From contig OY292276.1 of the NCBI GenBank assembly GCA_958496175.1, positions 34,616,449 to 34,680,448 of the forward strand: a DNA stretch of 64,000 nucleotides. Direction: 5' to 3'. The stretch's first letter is position 1; each line of letters opens with the position of its first letter. Position numbers and translations under genes: made by a program. Source of the DNA: Sisyra terminalis. Its lineage: Eukaryota > Arthropoda > Insecta > Neuroptera > Sisyridae. Under the pieces are notes generated by a model. That model searched no databases and had not been told where the DNA came from. It saw only the letters and a program-made list of their open reading frames with translations. Shown in pieces: positions 24,761 to 38,320 of this stretch.

Positions 24761-24763
<3 letters not shown>

Positions 24764-25200
24764 TCCTCGTGCTGCACATAGAGCAGACAGAGGACACCGA
24801 TACATTGGCAGGCACCGTACTATAATATCGGTGGACAGACGCATACATACGCCAATACGCCGGAGCATAGTCTGGCAAGTTTGGCATGGCGTAGATGCTA
24901 CGCCAGTAGATGCTGCTGCTGCTCGCCTCCGTCTCACTTTATCTGCGCGTTTCCCATACGGCCGCTGTCTCGCTTCCACTATCTTGGCGACGCAACCTCG
25001 CACCAAGTTCTCTATGTTCTGTGTTCTCTGTGTTGTACTTCACCCTACCACAACATACCATGCTTCTTCTCCACGAAGCGACCAACCTCCACGGCCGACT
25101 CCAACATCAACTGCACATATTATAATAAATCAGTTTTGTAAACAAATGTGTGTGCCGCGGACAACAATCGAATTTGAATAATTGCGCGCTTCGACATTTC

Positions 25201-28200
25201 TAATCGCATTTTTATTAACTACCTTTCGGACGTTCGTCTCATTTGCCGCACGATTATAATTTATTTATTTTCTTAATAAAAAGTGCACACATTTTCAAAT
25301 CGTTCGACGAACTTGAGTTTTCAAAAATATTGTGCAACGACTGATTCACCCGCTCTTGCTAACCAATAAAAACAAACACTTATTACATTCAAATTTTACC
25401 GGCTACCGTACATCTATCTCAAATTAACAATAACAATTTCCATTTTTCAACAAACATTTTTCATTTATCAACTGGAGTGAGTGATTTGATTCCAACTAAA
25501 TAAATGGTGCGATACGATTTATTTTTGAATTTAGTGCTGTTTTAAGTTTTATTATTCTGTGATAATAAATAAGTACATAAGTTAATAAAAATACAATGAT
25601 TATTATCTTCCCGCAATCATCAACTCTATCAATTTGGTAATTATCATTTTAAATCTCTTACTCTATTTTAGATATAACAATTAACAAAATAAACTTCATC
25701 ATAATCAAATTCTATATTATACGATATAACAATCACATTACTTTTATCAAACTTAGTTTGTAAACACCAGATCGTAACAATAATAGTCCCGTAAAGTAAC
25801 TATAACTTAATTGTGATAATTGGCGCTTCTATTAAATGTTAATTTTAAATCGTTGAAACCCTTCTGGTCTAATCAAGACATTAGTAGGGACCAATGAACC
25901 ACAAATTAGTCTTAAAGTTGTATTGTAAATGATTTTATAGACATATTTTCAAATTAAGCGATTAATTGTAGGAAAGACTAATAAAAGTGTATAAGCGTTT
26001 GTTATTCTAAGAAAATGAATAAAATAAACAAAAGCTCATAAAACAAATGCAATGTTTGTTTATATAAATAAAAATGAGTCAATTATAAACGGAAAAAAAA
26101 AAAACAAAGAAATTTCCAATGCTTGATTTCAAAGATTTGTTATTCTAAGGGTTGTTAATTTTTAATGATTTACTTTTTAGTCTTAAAAAATTAGTGGATT
26201 TCTAAATTTTGATGTTTTTTTAATTTCCTTTGGCTAAGCTTTCATATTCACAAGTGTTGTACATGTGTGTAATGGTTTCGTCATAAACTATGCATTTATT
26301 GCATTTAGTGAATTTGAGCTTTTTTTTGTTGAACTGCGTTTTCCGTTTATTTTTTTTTAAATGGACAAAAATATACTAACCATGAATCTATTCTAGTGAA
26401 TTTGCCGGTACCATTTGACTAATATAAAAAAATTATATTAACTTAACAATAAAACAAAATTGAACGAAGACTTATTTCAAATAAGTTTTTAAGAATGATG
26501 TAAAAACATACTTTTTTTTTGTAATTTTATTAAGACAATTTACTACATATATTTCCCAGTATTTTTAACGTGCAATTCTTTAAAATTGTGCAGTTCTTAG
26601 TGATATTTTGTACAGTTGCCCTTTTTTCCAATACTGATAATTTCTGTCTTTTTTCTCAATTAACAAAATATTATTAAAACTTCACAAAATCCTTATATCA
26701 TGTGCCGCCTTAAAATGACTTATTATTAATATTTACTATCAAGGATTATAATTTGATGACCTCAAGCTAATAAACTAATGTAAGCTTGGAAAAGCAGTCG
26801 GGTGAATATTAAAAAAAAAATTATAATGTATATGGACGATTTCAATAAAATATTAATGAGACATTTATTCAGTATTAATAAATAAACAAGAATTTTTCTT
26901 GTATTTATATCTGATTAAAAAAAGATAAAAGTTAGTGTTAAATGTGATTCTTTGAACCGAAAAGTTTTTGAGAATCTATTCAATGCATTTATTTCTTCAA
27001 TTACTAAGCTTTAGTAACCGTCAATTGCCAAAAATAATTTTCACGTATTTTTTTTTCTTAATTATTCTACATTGAATTTGTTGTAAGATATATATTTGAG
27101 AAAATTAAATGAAAATAATAAAACAAGCGCTTTGAGTTGAGTTACTTAATATTAAACTAACATGAATAATAAGCATAGTAGATCAACATGTTCAATGTAA
27201 TTTCATTTATTAATGTGGAAATTGTATCTGAAATCTAATCTTGACAGAATAATAAAATTAAACAGACTTAATGGTACGTCAAATTTGTAATTATAACTAG
27301 TTAAGACGTGGGCTAAAATTAAAAAATATCGTTTCTGTTTTAATGATCATATACACTCGGAATATTGATTATTCCCTAATTATTTTTCCATTGTTTTCAT
27401 TCAAATCCTAAACGATTATCAATGTCTGAATGTAATCCAATTAATCATTGGAAATATTCCCGCCATACTATCGAATATGTTTTCCTAACATTCACTTAGT
27501 AATAAGCCATTAGCTAGTTTACTAATTCTAAAGAAAATAATATGAATTATAAACCTTATAGTTGTAAGAAAACACTGATTCCAGTACTCAAAAATTCCGA
27601 AATAAAAATTTGAACTAAAGTTTAAAGTTTACTTTGATTCGAAAATATTGAATTGTTAATATGTAATTAGGGATAATCGTATGTTCTTATGAATTCGACC
27701 AAAATAACCATCGTTTTCTTTCTTTTTTCTTTTTTTTTTTTTGAACAAAATTTAAAGATGCCCAGGTTTACTTTTTTTTTTTTTTTTGATAATGCACACC
27801 TTGAATTACTATTTAAAATTTTCACATTTTCCGTACAATAGCGTTTAAAGGAGGTTCCTTTATCCTCGAATATAATCTTTTTCAAATCCGAATAATTATG
27901 TGAAACATTTTTTTAAGTAGACATAAGTGGCATTTAAAATGACCCCAAAATGTTGGAAAAAAAATTGGCACGCTTACAAATTGAAGAAGTTTTGTCAAAA
28001 ATAAATAATTGAGACAATATTGGTTGTAAACATAAAAGCTAGAAAAGGTTATCAGTAATTCCAGTAGAGGCTATCGAGATATTAATTAAGAGTAAACTGA
28101 ACTCAAAAGCATCAAAATCGGTAGAAACATTAGTCTCATAAAAGTTCATTTAAAAAGTCAGAAAGAATGCAATGAAAGGAAATAATGTTAATTATCATTT

Positions 28201-28508
28201 TAATGAACTTTATGTTTATTTTAGTTTCAAACCAATATTGTCTACTTTGTTTTTCAAATTCTAAGGTTATAATATTGAATTTTTAAGGAACAATTATCGG
28301 CGAAAAAATATTTTTGGAATACATATGTATCACCATAAAAAAAGAAAGGCATTAATTTGGTAATTATTATATAGATATATATTTATAGAATATACTATGT
28401 CGATATATCATAAAAACATATTTTAGGGTTTCAATCAAAATATATCATGGAATATTGTTAGACAGAAAAGTATTTCAATTTTTTGAGTAAAAAAACGTTT
28501 CCTTAAAC
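25201..28508. other. AT-rich stretch, presumed intron
   Basis: No exon, repeat pair or transposon end recognised. A 26.1-kb A-run and T-runs near 27.73 and 27.77 kb generate Lys-rich frames that are not genes. Confidence 0.5.
25477..25482 (+). other. Candidate splice donor of the non-coding first exon
   Basis: CTGGA|GTGAGTGA is a good donor match about 280 bp beyond the GC island. Pure motif call; other GT sites could serve. Confidence 0.25.
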
Positions 28509-28771
28509 CAGGGATTGGTAACTTATTGGTAACATTTGGGTCCTAACCCGATGGTTCTTTAAATGTCAAATTCTTAAATTTTCTCTATTCCCAAAAATAG
28601 AAGTAAAATCTTGTAATAAAAACTGATTTCATAAATTAAAATAAATATGTAAGTACTTAAATTTGAAATTGTTGTTTTCAATTTTAGTGAAAATAAACAT
28701 GAGGCACACTTTTTTCAAAAAACAAAGTTTTAAATTTTGGTTCCGTAAATAATAAAGGTTTACGACTCCTG
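28509..28771. mobile_element. hAT-like MITE
   Basis: Starts CAGGGATTGGTAACTTATT and ends with the near complement (GGTTTACGACTCCTG). CAG...CTG ends with a TNGTAAAC-type core are characteristic of hAT non-autonomous elements. No coding capacity. Target duplication not verified. Confidence 0.55.
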
Positions 28772-28779
28772 CTTTAAAT

Positions 28780-28939
28780 CAATGTTTCTAAACCTATGGT
28801 TCGCGGAGCCTTGAAGGTCTGCGGATATATAGAAAGAAGAAAGTTGTATAAAAAAGTTTTCTATTTTTATTAATAAGGTCCTTGAAACTGTGCTTGATTT
28901 CCTTAGAGGTCGTAGACTGAAAAATGTTAAAAATCGCTA
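28780..28939. mobile_element. Second hAT-like MITE, adjacent
   Basis: Starts CAATGTTTCTAAACCTATGG and TTCGCGGAG, with an imperfect complement at its right end (TGTTAAAAATCGCTA). The body contains the CCTTGAAGGTCTGCGG text common to this kind of repeat. Ends are diverged. Confidence 0.45.
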
Positions 28940-31900
28940 TCCTAAACCAAAAAACCAAAGTTTCTTATACTGTGGAATGCAACCCCAACTGAGATTGCAA
29001 AACTTGTAGCAAGGGTTGCAAAAATTCTAGCAGTTTTTGAAAGTTGCAAGTAATTTACATTTATTTCAAAACCAAAAATTACAGTTAATGGAATAATTTA
29101 CAAAAAAAAAATACTTTAGACTTTTCAATAGCGAAAAATTAAAATATTTTCTTTATAATTAACAATTTAATTATTTCCATTGACAACGAATGCACCGAAT
29201 ACTCAATGAAAACTCTAATTTAATAATAATCAAACAACAATTATATGAATATTTTCCCAGAAGGACTTAAATTTCTACACTAAAGAGATGTAATCACTAT
29301 AATTCACATTTTTTTTGCAAATTTTCTCCCTACTTTTAATACCTTCAGGTTATATGGGTGGAGTTTTTCCTCCCGTTTGAAACCTCTAAGACTTTCTAAC
29401 CTCCTCTCAATTCAATATACTATACGTCTACCCTTTCTCCTATCGCAAATAAAAATATTTTACAATTAATATGTTCTGCCCACTTTACTTTTTCCTATAG
29501 TACCTAATGTAATAACCTTTAACTTATCGTGCCAATCCACTTAAATTATTGGATCCAACAACATTTTTAATTTCTATTTTATTTTTCAAATTCAATTAAT
29601 ACAATTACAATAATTATAGCGAAATAAATTTGATCAATAATTTTTTGTTTTTATGTTTTTACAAAGTTCAAACTAATATAAAATTTGTAGTAACAAAAAA
29701 TCGAAAACATCAATTGTTTTCTATACTGGTTAATCATATCCTTCTTTTTATTTCATTAAAAAATTAATCATAAATTTAACTTATTTGACTTAAATTTTTT
29801 TTTGAAGAATTCACATAAAAGTTATATAAACATATAATTGTTATGTGATAAAATTATCTTTACTTTTATCTATTTAATTTAATAAACGTAACTATGCATA
29901 ACTTTAAGTATACACATCCTGCAAAATTCCGTTCATCCAACTTTTAAAATGAGCGATCAAAATATAATTTGTTTACATTCTCTAATCCAGAAGTATATGT
30001 TGTAATTGTCGAATTCCTTAATGATTTATAGTATCTATTGTAAAAAAAAAATATTATTTATTTTACTTCTTTTTTATATTAATCGTATGGTTAAATGATA
30101 GATATTAATAACTATGTTTAAATTAAAATAACATTAAGATTAAAAGAATATGCTTTAAAAGTCTAAAAATTAGTATCTAGATTATTTGCTATAAAATAAA
30201 CGTAAGTAGGTGGCTTTTTTGGGGCACGTAATTTTCCAAACGGAATTAATTGAGATCAAAAAATATTCCCTATGCATTGTCTTCATTGCGAAAATTGTTC
30301 ATATTCAATATCTCCATTAATTTTCTATAGAAAATTATAACTCAATTTTTGATTATATGTATGCTTTCATTATTCAAAGAAATTTTTCTTAAAAGATATA
30401 TAGAAAATCTTGGATCAAATATGAAAAGTATAAAATCTGACAACCATATAAGCAAATTACAGTTTATATGTATAGTTATAGTGTGTTACGCATATAGCGA
30501 ATGATATTTATTTTATTAGATATTTGGCATTTTAAATGAAATTTTCAATATTACATTTATCCACTTGGTGCATAGTAGTGGTGGTATGAGGTGCCATGTT
30601 TTATACTCTCTCCCCACGTAAGGTGGGTTTTCCCTATTGTTTTTCTTTTTATCAGATTTATCAAAAAATATTAATAAATGAATACAACATAATATGATTT
30701 TGAAGGTAATCAATATTATATGAAATTAGAAGCATCTGTAACTTTTGAACTACTTATTCGATTAAATTAAAATTTAATGCAATTGAATGTATAATTGACA
30801 ACTCAGATACAAAGTTTGAAGTTGATTCAAGTAATAAAATACATTTTATAAATTCAACCAATGGAAGTCTTGACAGATACAAATAATAAGGATTTCTATT
30901 TTTTCCATTAAACAAGATAAATTTCTTAAATTTAAGTAAGACTTAAGACAGATTCCACTTTTTAAAGTATAAAACAAAATATAGTAATTTTGAGAAATAT
31001 AAGTATACCCCATGTCTTCCCCAGGATTTAATCCATCAATATTCAATGTTTTCGAATGTGTGGCTTACACGGGGGGATTTATTAAACACCATTTTCAGAA
31101 TTTGAATTAAGAGCATTTTTCGGTTGCTACTCAAAACTATGTTTATATTAAGGGAGCATAAGAATTTTAGAAAAGTTCAGCACAAAAAATGTTGGGAAAC
31201 GCTGGATTAAACTGCGCAAAAATAACAAATAAACTTTCATAGTTATCAGTTATGATTGGCGTTAAGTAATATTGTTGAACTTTTTTATAGTTATGTATAA
31301 ACTTAACTTAACAGATAAGAAAGTAGAACAATTAACACTCTTTAATTAATTTTACTATATTTTTTTTATAAAAACTTATTAGATACCTAATTTATTTAAA
31401 AAATATATAAAAAAACATGGAAACGTACTTATGTGTTTTAACTTTTAAAATGAAATTAAAAGAAAAAAAATAATCTTTTGTTTTAAAAAAAAATAACTTT
31501 AGGGGACACCAGTTTTCCGTATGAACTGTGCGCATGTGCGTCGATCAAAATTTCAAACATAACTTACAAGAAAATCATTCGCGCGCACAGGAAATTTTTA
31601 ATGCAATTAACCATCAACTTTAATACCTATCTGCAAGTTAGATGGCAGAGTTTTCACATTTTAGTCTTTAAATTTTCTTATTTTTCCATTTGCAATTGTT
31701 TGATGATTATTGCAATTGTAATTTCTATCCTTTTCGGAAGCTCTAGTATTAATTAACCAAATTTATTCTATATTATATATTTGAGTTAATTTTTCAATGG
31801 AGTTTTTGCGTTCTGTATCACTGCAATGCCATAAATACTGTACCTATATGTTACTGTAAAATAGATCAGTATTAAGAAGTAAAGGCAAAGTACAGAATTT

Positions 31901-32799
31901 GGCTGAATATTATAATACTTTTCCTTTTATTAGTATTTTTTTCAAATTGCTGCACAAATACTTTTTTTAGAGAGAGTACTGAAGGGCACACGTAAAAATA
32001 TCGAATTGTTCTTGACTTTCAATATCTATTGTACTACCAAAAAGATGGATATTTCAACTTGTACTTCAGAATGAAACTATATATTATGCTGAAATTATAT
32101 CAACTAAAACATTTCTAGGTATAGCATATTTCAGCAAAGTTAGTCCCAATGGTTATCTGAAATAAGAACACGCTATAATTACGCTTTAGGTCACTTTTTA
32201 AATTTCAAAATGTACATTTTTAATTCGCTGGGTTCGAAAAAACCTTATTCTTCGATATACGAATAGGATACGTAACCGAATATATTGTACATATTTTAGG
32301 TCTTTAACTTAGTGGTTAAATATTAAAGTATTATACTATGTGATTAACTGTTCGTATTTAAGAGTTGCAATTTTGACTATCACATCTTCTCATGTCGGTA
32401 TATTGTTGCTACATACAAGTATCTACGAAGAAACTTATTCAAATATTTACCGTATCTTAAATAATTAAGCAGTAATACTTTATAATAAAATGTAAGTTGA
32501 CTAATGTATTCAATTAACTACAATCAGTAATGGTTTATTAAGTTTCCCTGTTTAAACAAGACATTTAAAATTCAAAAGTTTTTAAATGTGTTTTATAGTT
32601 CTTTTGATCATATTTAACATAATGGTGCATTCTAACAAGATTAATAGGGAAATAAATGACAGGAAAGCTGATATGCTTGTAACAAAAAAAGAACAAAGAT
32701 ATAAATATGACCGGTGATCAAACATGCTATGTAACGCTACGCTTCAGTTGCATATATTTTACCATTGACTTCTATGCGTTTCCACTTATTCTATTCTAT
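28940..32799. other. AT-rich stretch, presumed intron
   Basis: No gene. Near 28975-29035 are repeated TTGCAA steps that may be another eroded hAT-type MITE. A small hairpin CCCACGTAAGGTGGG lies at about 30612. The rest shows nothing. Confidence 0.45.
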
Positions 32800-33533
32800 T
32801 TCATAGAGTGTATTTAAGTCTATTTAATTTCACTACATTATCAAAAGTACAGCTTTATAAATGCATTAAAAATAATAACGTTTTTAAGATTTTTTTAATT
32901 TCAAAACAGTTAAGAATTGAGAGTTCGTACTAAATTATTTTTTAAGATTTAAAAATAAATATCAATTGAGTCTGTATTTTGCCGCGTTTTATAATACAGC
33001 TGATATTACAACTCCTCCTTCAAATATTAAAAATATTTATGTTCTTTTCAAAACTCTTCTGATAGCCGTAAGAATTTCGTAGCATAAATTTATTTAGTTT
33101 TTGATAAACGCCAATCAAACAACTTTGATTTGCTTTATGTAATATGTAATTTTTATTTGTATTACAGCGTTTGTATTAAATATTATGTAATTTTTGCAAC
33201 AGGGTGTGTAAACTTAATGAATTTTCAAAAATATAAGATAGATGCTAATTGAATTAGTATTTTACTATTATTAATGATTCTATCCAGCTCCGCCTTCAAA
33301 GGAGCAGATTGACAATTCCTGATAGAGTATAATAAAGAGCATACTCTTCCATCTCATGATTTCTTAGCGTTTCATTTATGTTACAGTTGCATATCCGTCA
33401 TGTTGAAATAGTAACGAAAAGGTACTTGAAGGCAGTTTAATGTTCAAAAAACCCATTAGAAGTTGTTTAAAGTTATCAGAGGCATTTTAAATGTAATGTT
33501 TTCAAAATGACTCTGAATGCCTTTTTTAACAGG
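32800..33533 (-). mobile_element. 640-bp-type TIR MITE, copy in inverted orientation
   Basis: Its sequence lines up along most of its length with the complement of 54239-54878. Shared blocks include TTTTTAAGATTTAAAAATA, TTGCAACAGGGTGTGTAAAC against TTGCAACAGGATGTGTACAC, CTCCTTCAAATA, and at the right end AGGCATTTTAAATGTAATG then TGCCTTTTTTAACAGGA. The left terminal repeat is lost. Extra bases in the middle show independent insertions. Confidence 0.8.
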
Positions 33534-35090
33534 ATTATTAGCTTCAATTAAAATTTGTACCGTTTATGTTTATAGCTAAGAAAGTAACCAAGTTATGAAC
33601 CAACGTCTAGAATATTGATATTGAAAACAATCGATATAGACATAATATTTATATTAGGTACGAAAGTTTTTAGGGATATGATAAATAAACAAAATTAAAT
33701 TTTTCTTTTAAAATATCCTTAGTCATATTCCCAATTAACGTGATTGTATTCCCTCGTTTCTTCTGGTTTTAATAAAATACAAACATTATTCACTGTTAGA
33801 TATGAGTTCCTGGGAATAGATTTTATAAAATCTACACTTTGTCTACTTTAAAACCCAATTTACTTACAGTTTATCTCGTATCGTTTTTGAAACATTTTAC
33901 CAGCCAAAAATCGTTTCGTTATTTCTTTGTCCTCTTTATTTTTCAACTAGTCATTTAAATATGTTCTTATAATTGGAATTTCCGATGTCTTACGACCAAA
34001 CGGTTCACAAACGATCAGATACTCAAAAGAAAAACAAACATTTCAAGTATTTACTTGCTCCCAATTATAATATAAGTATAAGACAAAAGTTGGGAATTAA
34101 ATTCGCTGAAAATTACATTAACAACTTTGTTCTCTAATTTTGTAAAGCTGCAAAGCAAATTATAGTAGTTTTTGTATGAATTATTTAAGTATAGTGTGAA
34201 ATATTTCCATTTAATTTTAATATTGGTACACGAAAAATGCAATTATTGTGGTAATTAAAAATTATGAGTCATTAGTTGTAATAAAATTAATTGATTAATT
34301 GGTGTTCTTTGCATACCTTTTTTTTTGTTAATTTTGCGTTGGATATTTTTATTTCTTTCATATAAAATCAAATAGTAGATATACGTCTATGCTAAAGAAC
34401 GTATGCATTTGTATGAAAAGTTTAAATAAAAATAGTCTTTCAAGGTCTCAGGCTCTTCAGACTTCTTCGTAAACCGTTCGCCTCCTTTCAAAGTTGTTGA
34501 AACAATATATTAAGGAAATTCGAACATTCAAACGTAAATATCACACAAAAGTTATATTAGGTATTTGTCGAAAAGCTGTGTACGGTTTAATTTATTTTAT
34601 AATCGGTGTTAAAATTTTCGTATAAATTATTCAATTATTCACAGACGGAAAAAATCGTCAATTCCATGATAAAAAAATATAAATTATGTACTCTCATGTT
34701 GGTATAAATTTACTTATAATTTGATCTTGAACTCTTTGATAATCTCTTCGTCATACGACTTATTTTCTTATTAAGTCGTTCTTAAAAATATTATCTTCAT
34801 TTGGTAAATTATTGATTCGTTGATCGGCCTTGTTTCAGACAATACTGGCTCGTTATTCATGCAATTTTTGTTGATAAAACTTGAATCCATTCAATTAAAC
34901 GTTGACATGAAATGCTCGGTGAAACCGATCGAATTAATCGGGTTTTTTTTAATGAGTTTTAGTCGACCTATTGTTTTCATATTTTATGTTCCCAGTAGTT
35001 GGTTCGAAGCTGGAGATTCTATAAAATCTAAATTGCGTTAATAGAGAACTAATGGATAAAAAAACCTGCTAGCTAACTATCAAGTCTTGT
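33534..35090. other. AT-rich stretch, presumed intron
   Basis: Nothing coding. Two short similar sentences (TAGATTTTATAAAATCTA at about 33820 and AGATTCTATAAAATCTA at about 35018) may be a minor repeat. Confidence 0.45.
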
Positions 35091-35094
35091 GTTA

Positions 35095-35360
35095 TTCAAT
35101 AACAATTTTTGTCCGAGGCGAATATTCGTCTGCAGCTTAAAGTTTATGTGGATAGGCCAACTCCACCAACACAATCCCATACATGAGCACATTGATATAA
35201 TGATCTATCAGGCGATATGGGAGTAGTTGTGTTCGGTTCATTCTTCAGGGTCTTTTGGTCCAGACATCTCAACGTATGATGCTGGTCAAGTTTGTGTGCA
35301 TTGTGGTTGGCCGCGGGTCCACGGACCTCCGCGCCGCGACTAATAAAACATGTTTTTAGT
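35095..35360. promoter_or_regulatory. GC/CpG pocket, function unknown
   Basis: A 265-bp island of balanced composition in AT-rich DNA, with GGCCGCGGGTCCACGGACCT followed by CCGCGCCGCGAC at about 35310-35340. CCGCGG and GTCCACGGAC are local palindromes. No open frame of note and no transposon ends. It may be an enhancer, an alternative promoter or an untranslated exon. Confidence 0.35.
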
Positions 35361-38089
35361 GTCTGTGGATCTAGTCGTCGAATCCACCAATAATTCAGTG
35401 GCGTTCATACATTTTTATACCTATCAATCTTTTCACTTTTATTCAACCTTCCTTCTAATAAAATTATTCCAACTTACAAAGCCTTCAGTTTCACTTTCTT
35501 CTCGCTCTTTGTTCCATTAACCAGTTCCAATTCATCAACAAAGAAAACCCATCTTTAATACTGCTGCATCTGCAAAATGAAATTGTTAAACCTTAACTTC
35601 CATCAAGCACATTTTAGGAGTGTCTTCATATTCACATTTTATATTTAAACATTCAATTTATGTCCACTTAAATTATTCCATTAACAAAACATTTGCATTT
35701 ACTTTTTCTACTAAATAATTCATTTATTAATAAAAAATCAAATCATCTCCTATCATCATTGATGAATTTATAATTTCTATGTTTACATTAGATAAATCAG
35801 TTCATTTATTATAATAGTGGCAATATTAAATGTACTCTGAATGGATTTGAAACGTTTCAGGTCTAATCTTATAAAATAAACATTATGCAGATTGTATTAT
35901 AAATATGTATACGAGCGAATATATACGTATGTAACCTTCATTTTGGATCAACCGCCAAAAATTGAAATGGATAAAAATAGAATATTATTGTAAATACGAT
36001 AAAAATATATTGAACTTGACCGTCTAAACTAATATAATTACTCGCGGAGCAAAAAAAAAATCATTCACGGTTATTTGCCAAAATATACATTGTACGTATA
36101 TTACTTAATACGACAAAAATTGTGATTATATGGTAAATTTTCATAGATAAATAATAATCGTTAAAATAAATAAAATCAAATTAGTGAGTTATAAAACCTA
36201 TAGTTTAAAAATGCATTATGCAAATTTTATTAGGCACCTATATAGAATACTCAAAGAGTTTAAATTAACTTTTCCTTTTTTATTTGTCAAAATGAGCGCC
36301 ACATCTGACTACATCGGTAGAAAATTTATGAGGAGAAAATCGTACAAATTTTTAATTGGGATTATTTTTTCTAATATTGATCATGTTTCATGCATTGTTT
36401 TGAATTGAAATAATTGATTCATACATTAAGAAAAAGTTATTAAACTAAAATTATTTCGGGTGGTTTCTTCAAACGATAATACGACAATTTTTTCGTATTT
36501 CGAATTTTACCCTCAAATGACCGAATATGTACCAGTTTATACATTTTTGATTTTCTGGGGTGGAGAGACTCTAGTTCACTTGATTCACTTAATATAGGTA
36601 AATCCATATGTGTACATAATTCGGATTGTTTGTTCAATCATTATGATACAATTTTATAAAATGTTTGTTAACCTATCCTTTTCTTTATTATGATTTCTTT
36701 TTGATTAAATAAAATTTATAATAAAAAGATGTGAAACTATTATCTTTTACGACTTTGTTTTTCACTCCTTGTGGAGTGTTAATTATTCGAAATAGCAGGA
36801 ATTTGAATTCAGAAGTCTCTTAAACATCATATTTGTTATTTAAGCATAGTACAACGTTTTGGCGACAATTCCGCTTTTAACATTCATTTTTAGCATTCAT
36901 TATTTGAGCTTCCATTAGAGTTGATAAAGTCAATAGCTAAATTGACAAAAAATGTCATGTTTGTCGGCAATCTAATCTGCTTATGTTTTTATAGAACTAT
37001 GCACTTTATGCGATTTACTATGCTTAAGACTATTCAATTTTTGAAGTACAAAAAATTAACAATTTTTAATAACCATTATTACTGTTACATGAATTATTTG
37101 GAAAATAACTTCGTTTTTTTTGGAGAAAAAATGAAAGACGACTTTCTTATAGAGTATAAATATTTTATTAGATTTTATAATGTCCAGTAAGCTAGGTCTA
37201 TTATATCGACTATTTTTTAAAATAAATATAAAAATTATAATTCAGGATGATAAAGAAATATTATGAAATTTAGAGCCTTTAATACCATCGATAGTCTATC
37301 GAGGTCTGTTTTTGATTTTTCAATCTAAAACACATTTTTTTCTCAAAGCTTTTGAGAGATCACACTGAAAAAATTGATCAACATATATTCTTAACGGAAA
37401 TTAAATGCTCTACAAAAAATATCAAATTATGAATTTTCGTCAAACCAACCCGTTTCCTTATAATGAAACCTTAAGCATTATTATGTTTTCATTATTTGAT
37501 TTTTTAACTTTAGTAACTAATCAACGAATTGATATTCTGAGAAAAATTTTATATATTTCTAAATTAAATGCTCTACAAAAAAGGTTTCTTCTAATTTTTT
37601 GATAAATATACTTCTCTCAAAGTTAATCAGGCCATAGTTGAAGTTAAAGTAAAATTCTGTTTTTTTTTTAAATTAACTCACCTTTATCACAAGGAACCAT
37701 AAAAAACGGAAAATCATTTATGGTACTTGAGCGACAAGTTAGCTATAGTGTCTTTATTCAATAATTCTGCTGCTATGAATATAAAACAAATCTGAAGAAT
37801 ATTAAAAACCACAATCCTATAAAATATAATGCTCGAAACGGGAAAACTTGTACGTCAAATAAGGATGTCAAAAATCACCTGGAACAGATTTTTTGTTATC
37901 AAAATTGAAAATTTCATGAGCCTGAATTTGTGCTATCGCTAGAAATATGGTAGAAAATTTTGGACCACAAATGCCTATAACTCACTCGAATAATTAATAC
38001 ATATATTATTAAAAAATGTTTTTAATTTTCCAACGAAATTACTTTTTGAACAATAAATAAATTACTGAATTTTTCTGTATTATCTAACA
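35361..38089. other. AT-rich stretch, presumed intron
   Basis: No gene. A direct repeat TAAATGCTCTACAAAAAA occurs at about 37402 and 37564. Open frames at 36184-36408 and 36921-37190 are AT-driven and carry no motif. Confidence 0.45.
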
Positions 38090-38320
38090 ATATATAAAAT
38101 ATATCTAACAATATATAAAATATGTTATGGCCTAATTTATGTAATATAATTTGTACAAAATGTAAACATAAATATGAACTAAAAGCTCAAACAAAGTTAT
38201 TTTTTGTGTATGGCCCCAGATACGTATTTAAATTGCCAAGCAATCTTCCTCAGTGGTCGTCAAATGTATTGAATCGCTTCGTAACTGCTATATGATGACT
38301 CATCACATAGTTCTCTATTT
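38090..38320 (+). mobile_element. Partial copy of the 52-kb palindromic MITE
   Basis: Shares, in order, TAATATAATTTGTACAAAA, TGTAAACATAAAT, CAGATACGT, TTGCCAAGCAA and CTCAGTGGTCGT with the left half of 52194-52567. The right arm is absent. A 20-bp tandem (CTAACAATATATAAAATAT) precedes it. Confidence 0.75.

Larger units (their letters stand above)
24440..25200 (+). promoter_or_regulatory. CpG/GC-rich island: candidate promoter and non-coding first exon
   Basis: Within very AT-rich DNA this 0.75-kb block is clearly GC-rich and dense in CpG. It has two GGGGGCGG boxes, a CACGTG E-box, and GTC and CAC/CAT trinucleotide runs. Overlapping open frames on both strands (24333-25181) are repeats of His, Ser, Asp and Arg produced by the triplets, with no domain, so I do not call protein. 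Such islands in insects usually mark housekeeping or developmental promoters and GC-rich 5' UTRs. The nearest downstream gene on the + strand starts coding at 56427, so a long first intron is the simplest reading. Direction is not proven; the island could be bidirectional. Confidence 0.6.

Noticed and set aside
24333..25181. Several overlapping open frames on both strands in the GC island (up to 155 codons)
   Set aside because: They are produced by triplet repeats and low stop density in GC-rich DNA, overlap each other on opposite strands, and show only His, Ser, Asp or Arg runs with no domain.
27667..27885. Lys-rich 72-codon frame (-)
   Set aside because: Created by long T runs on the + strand.
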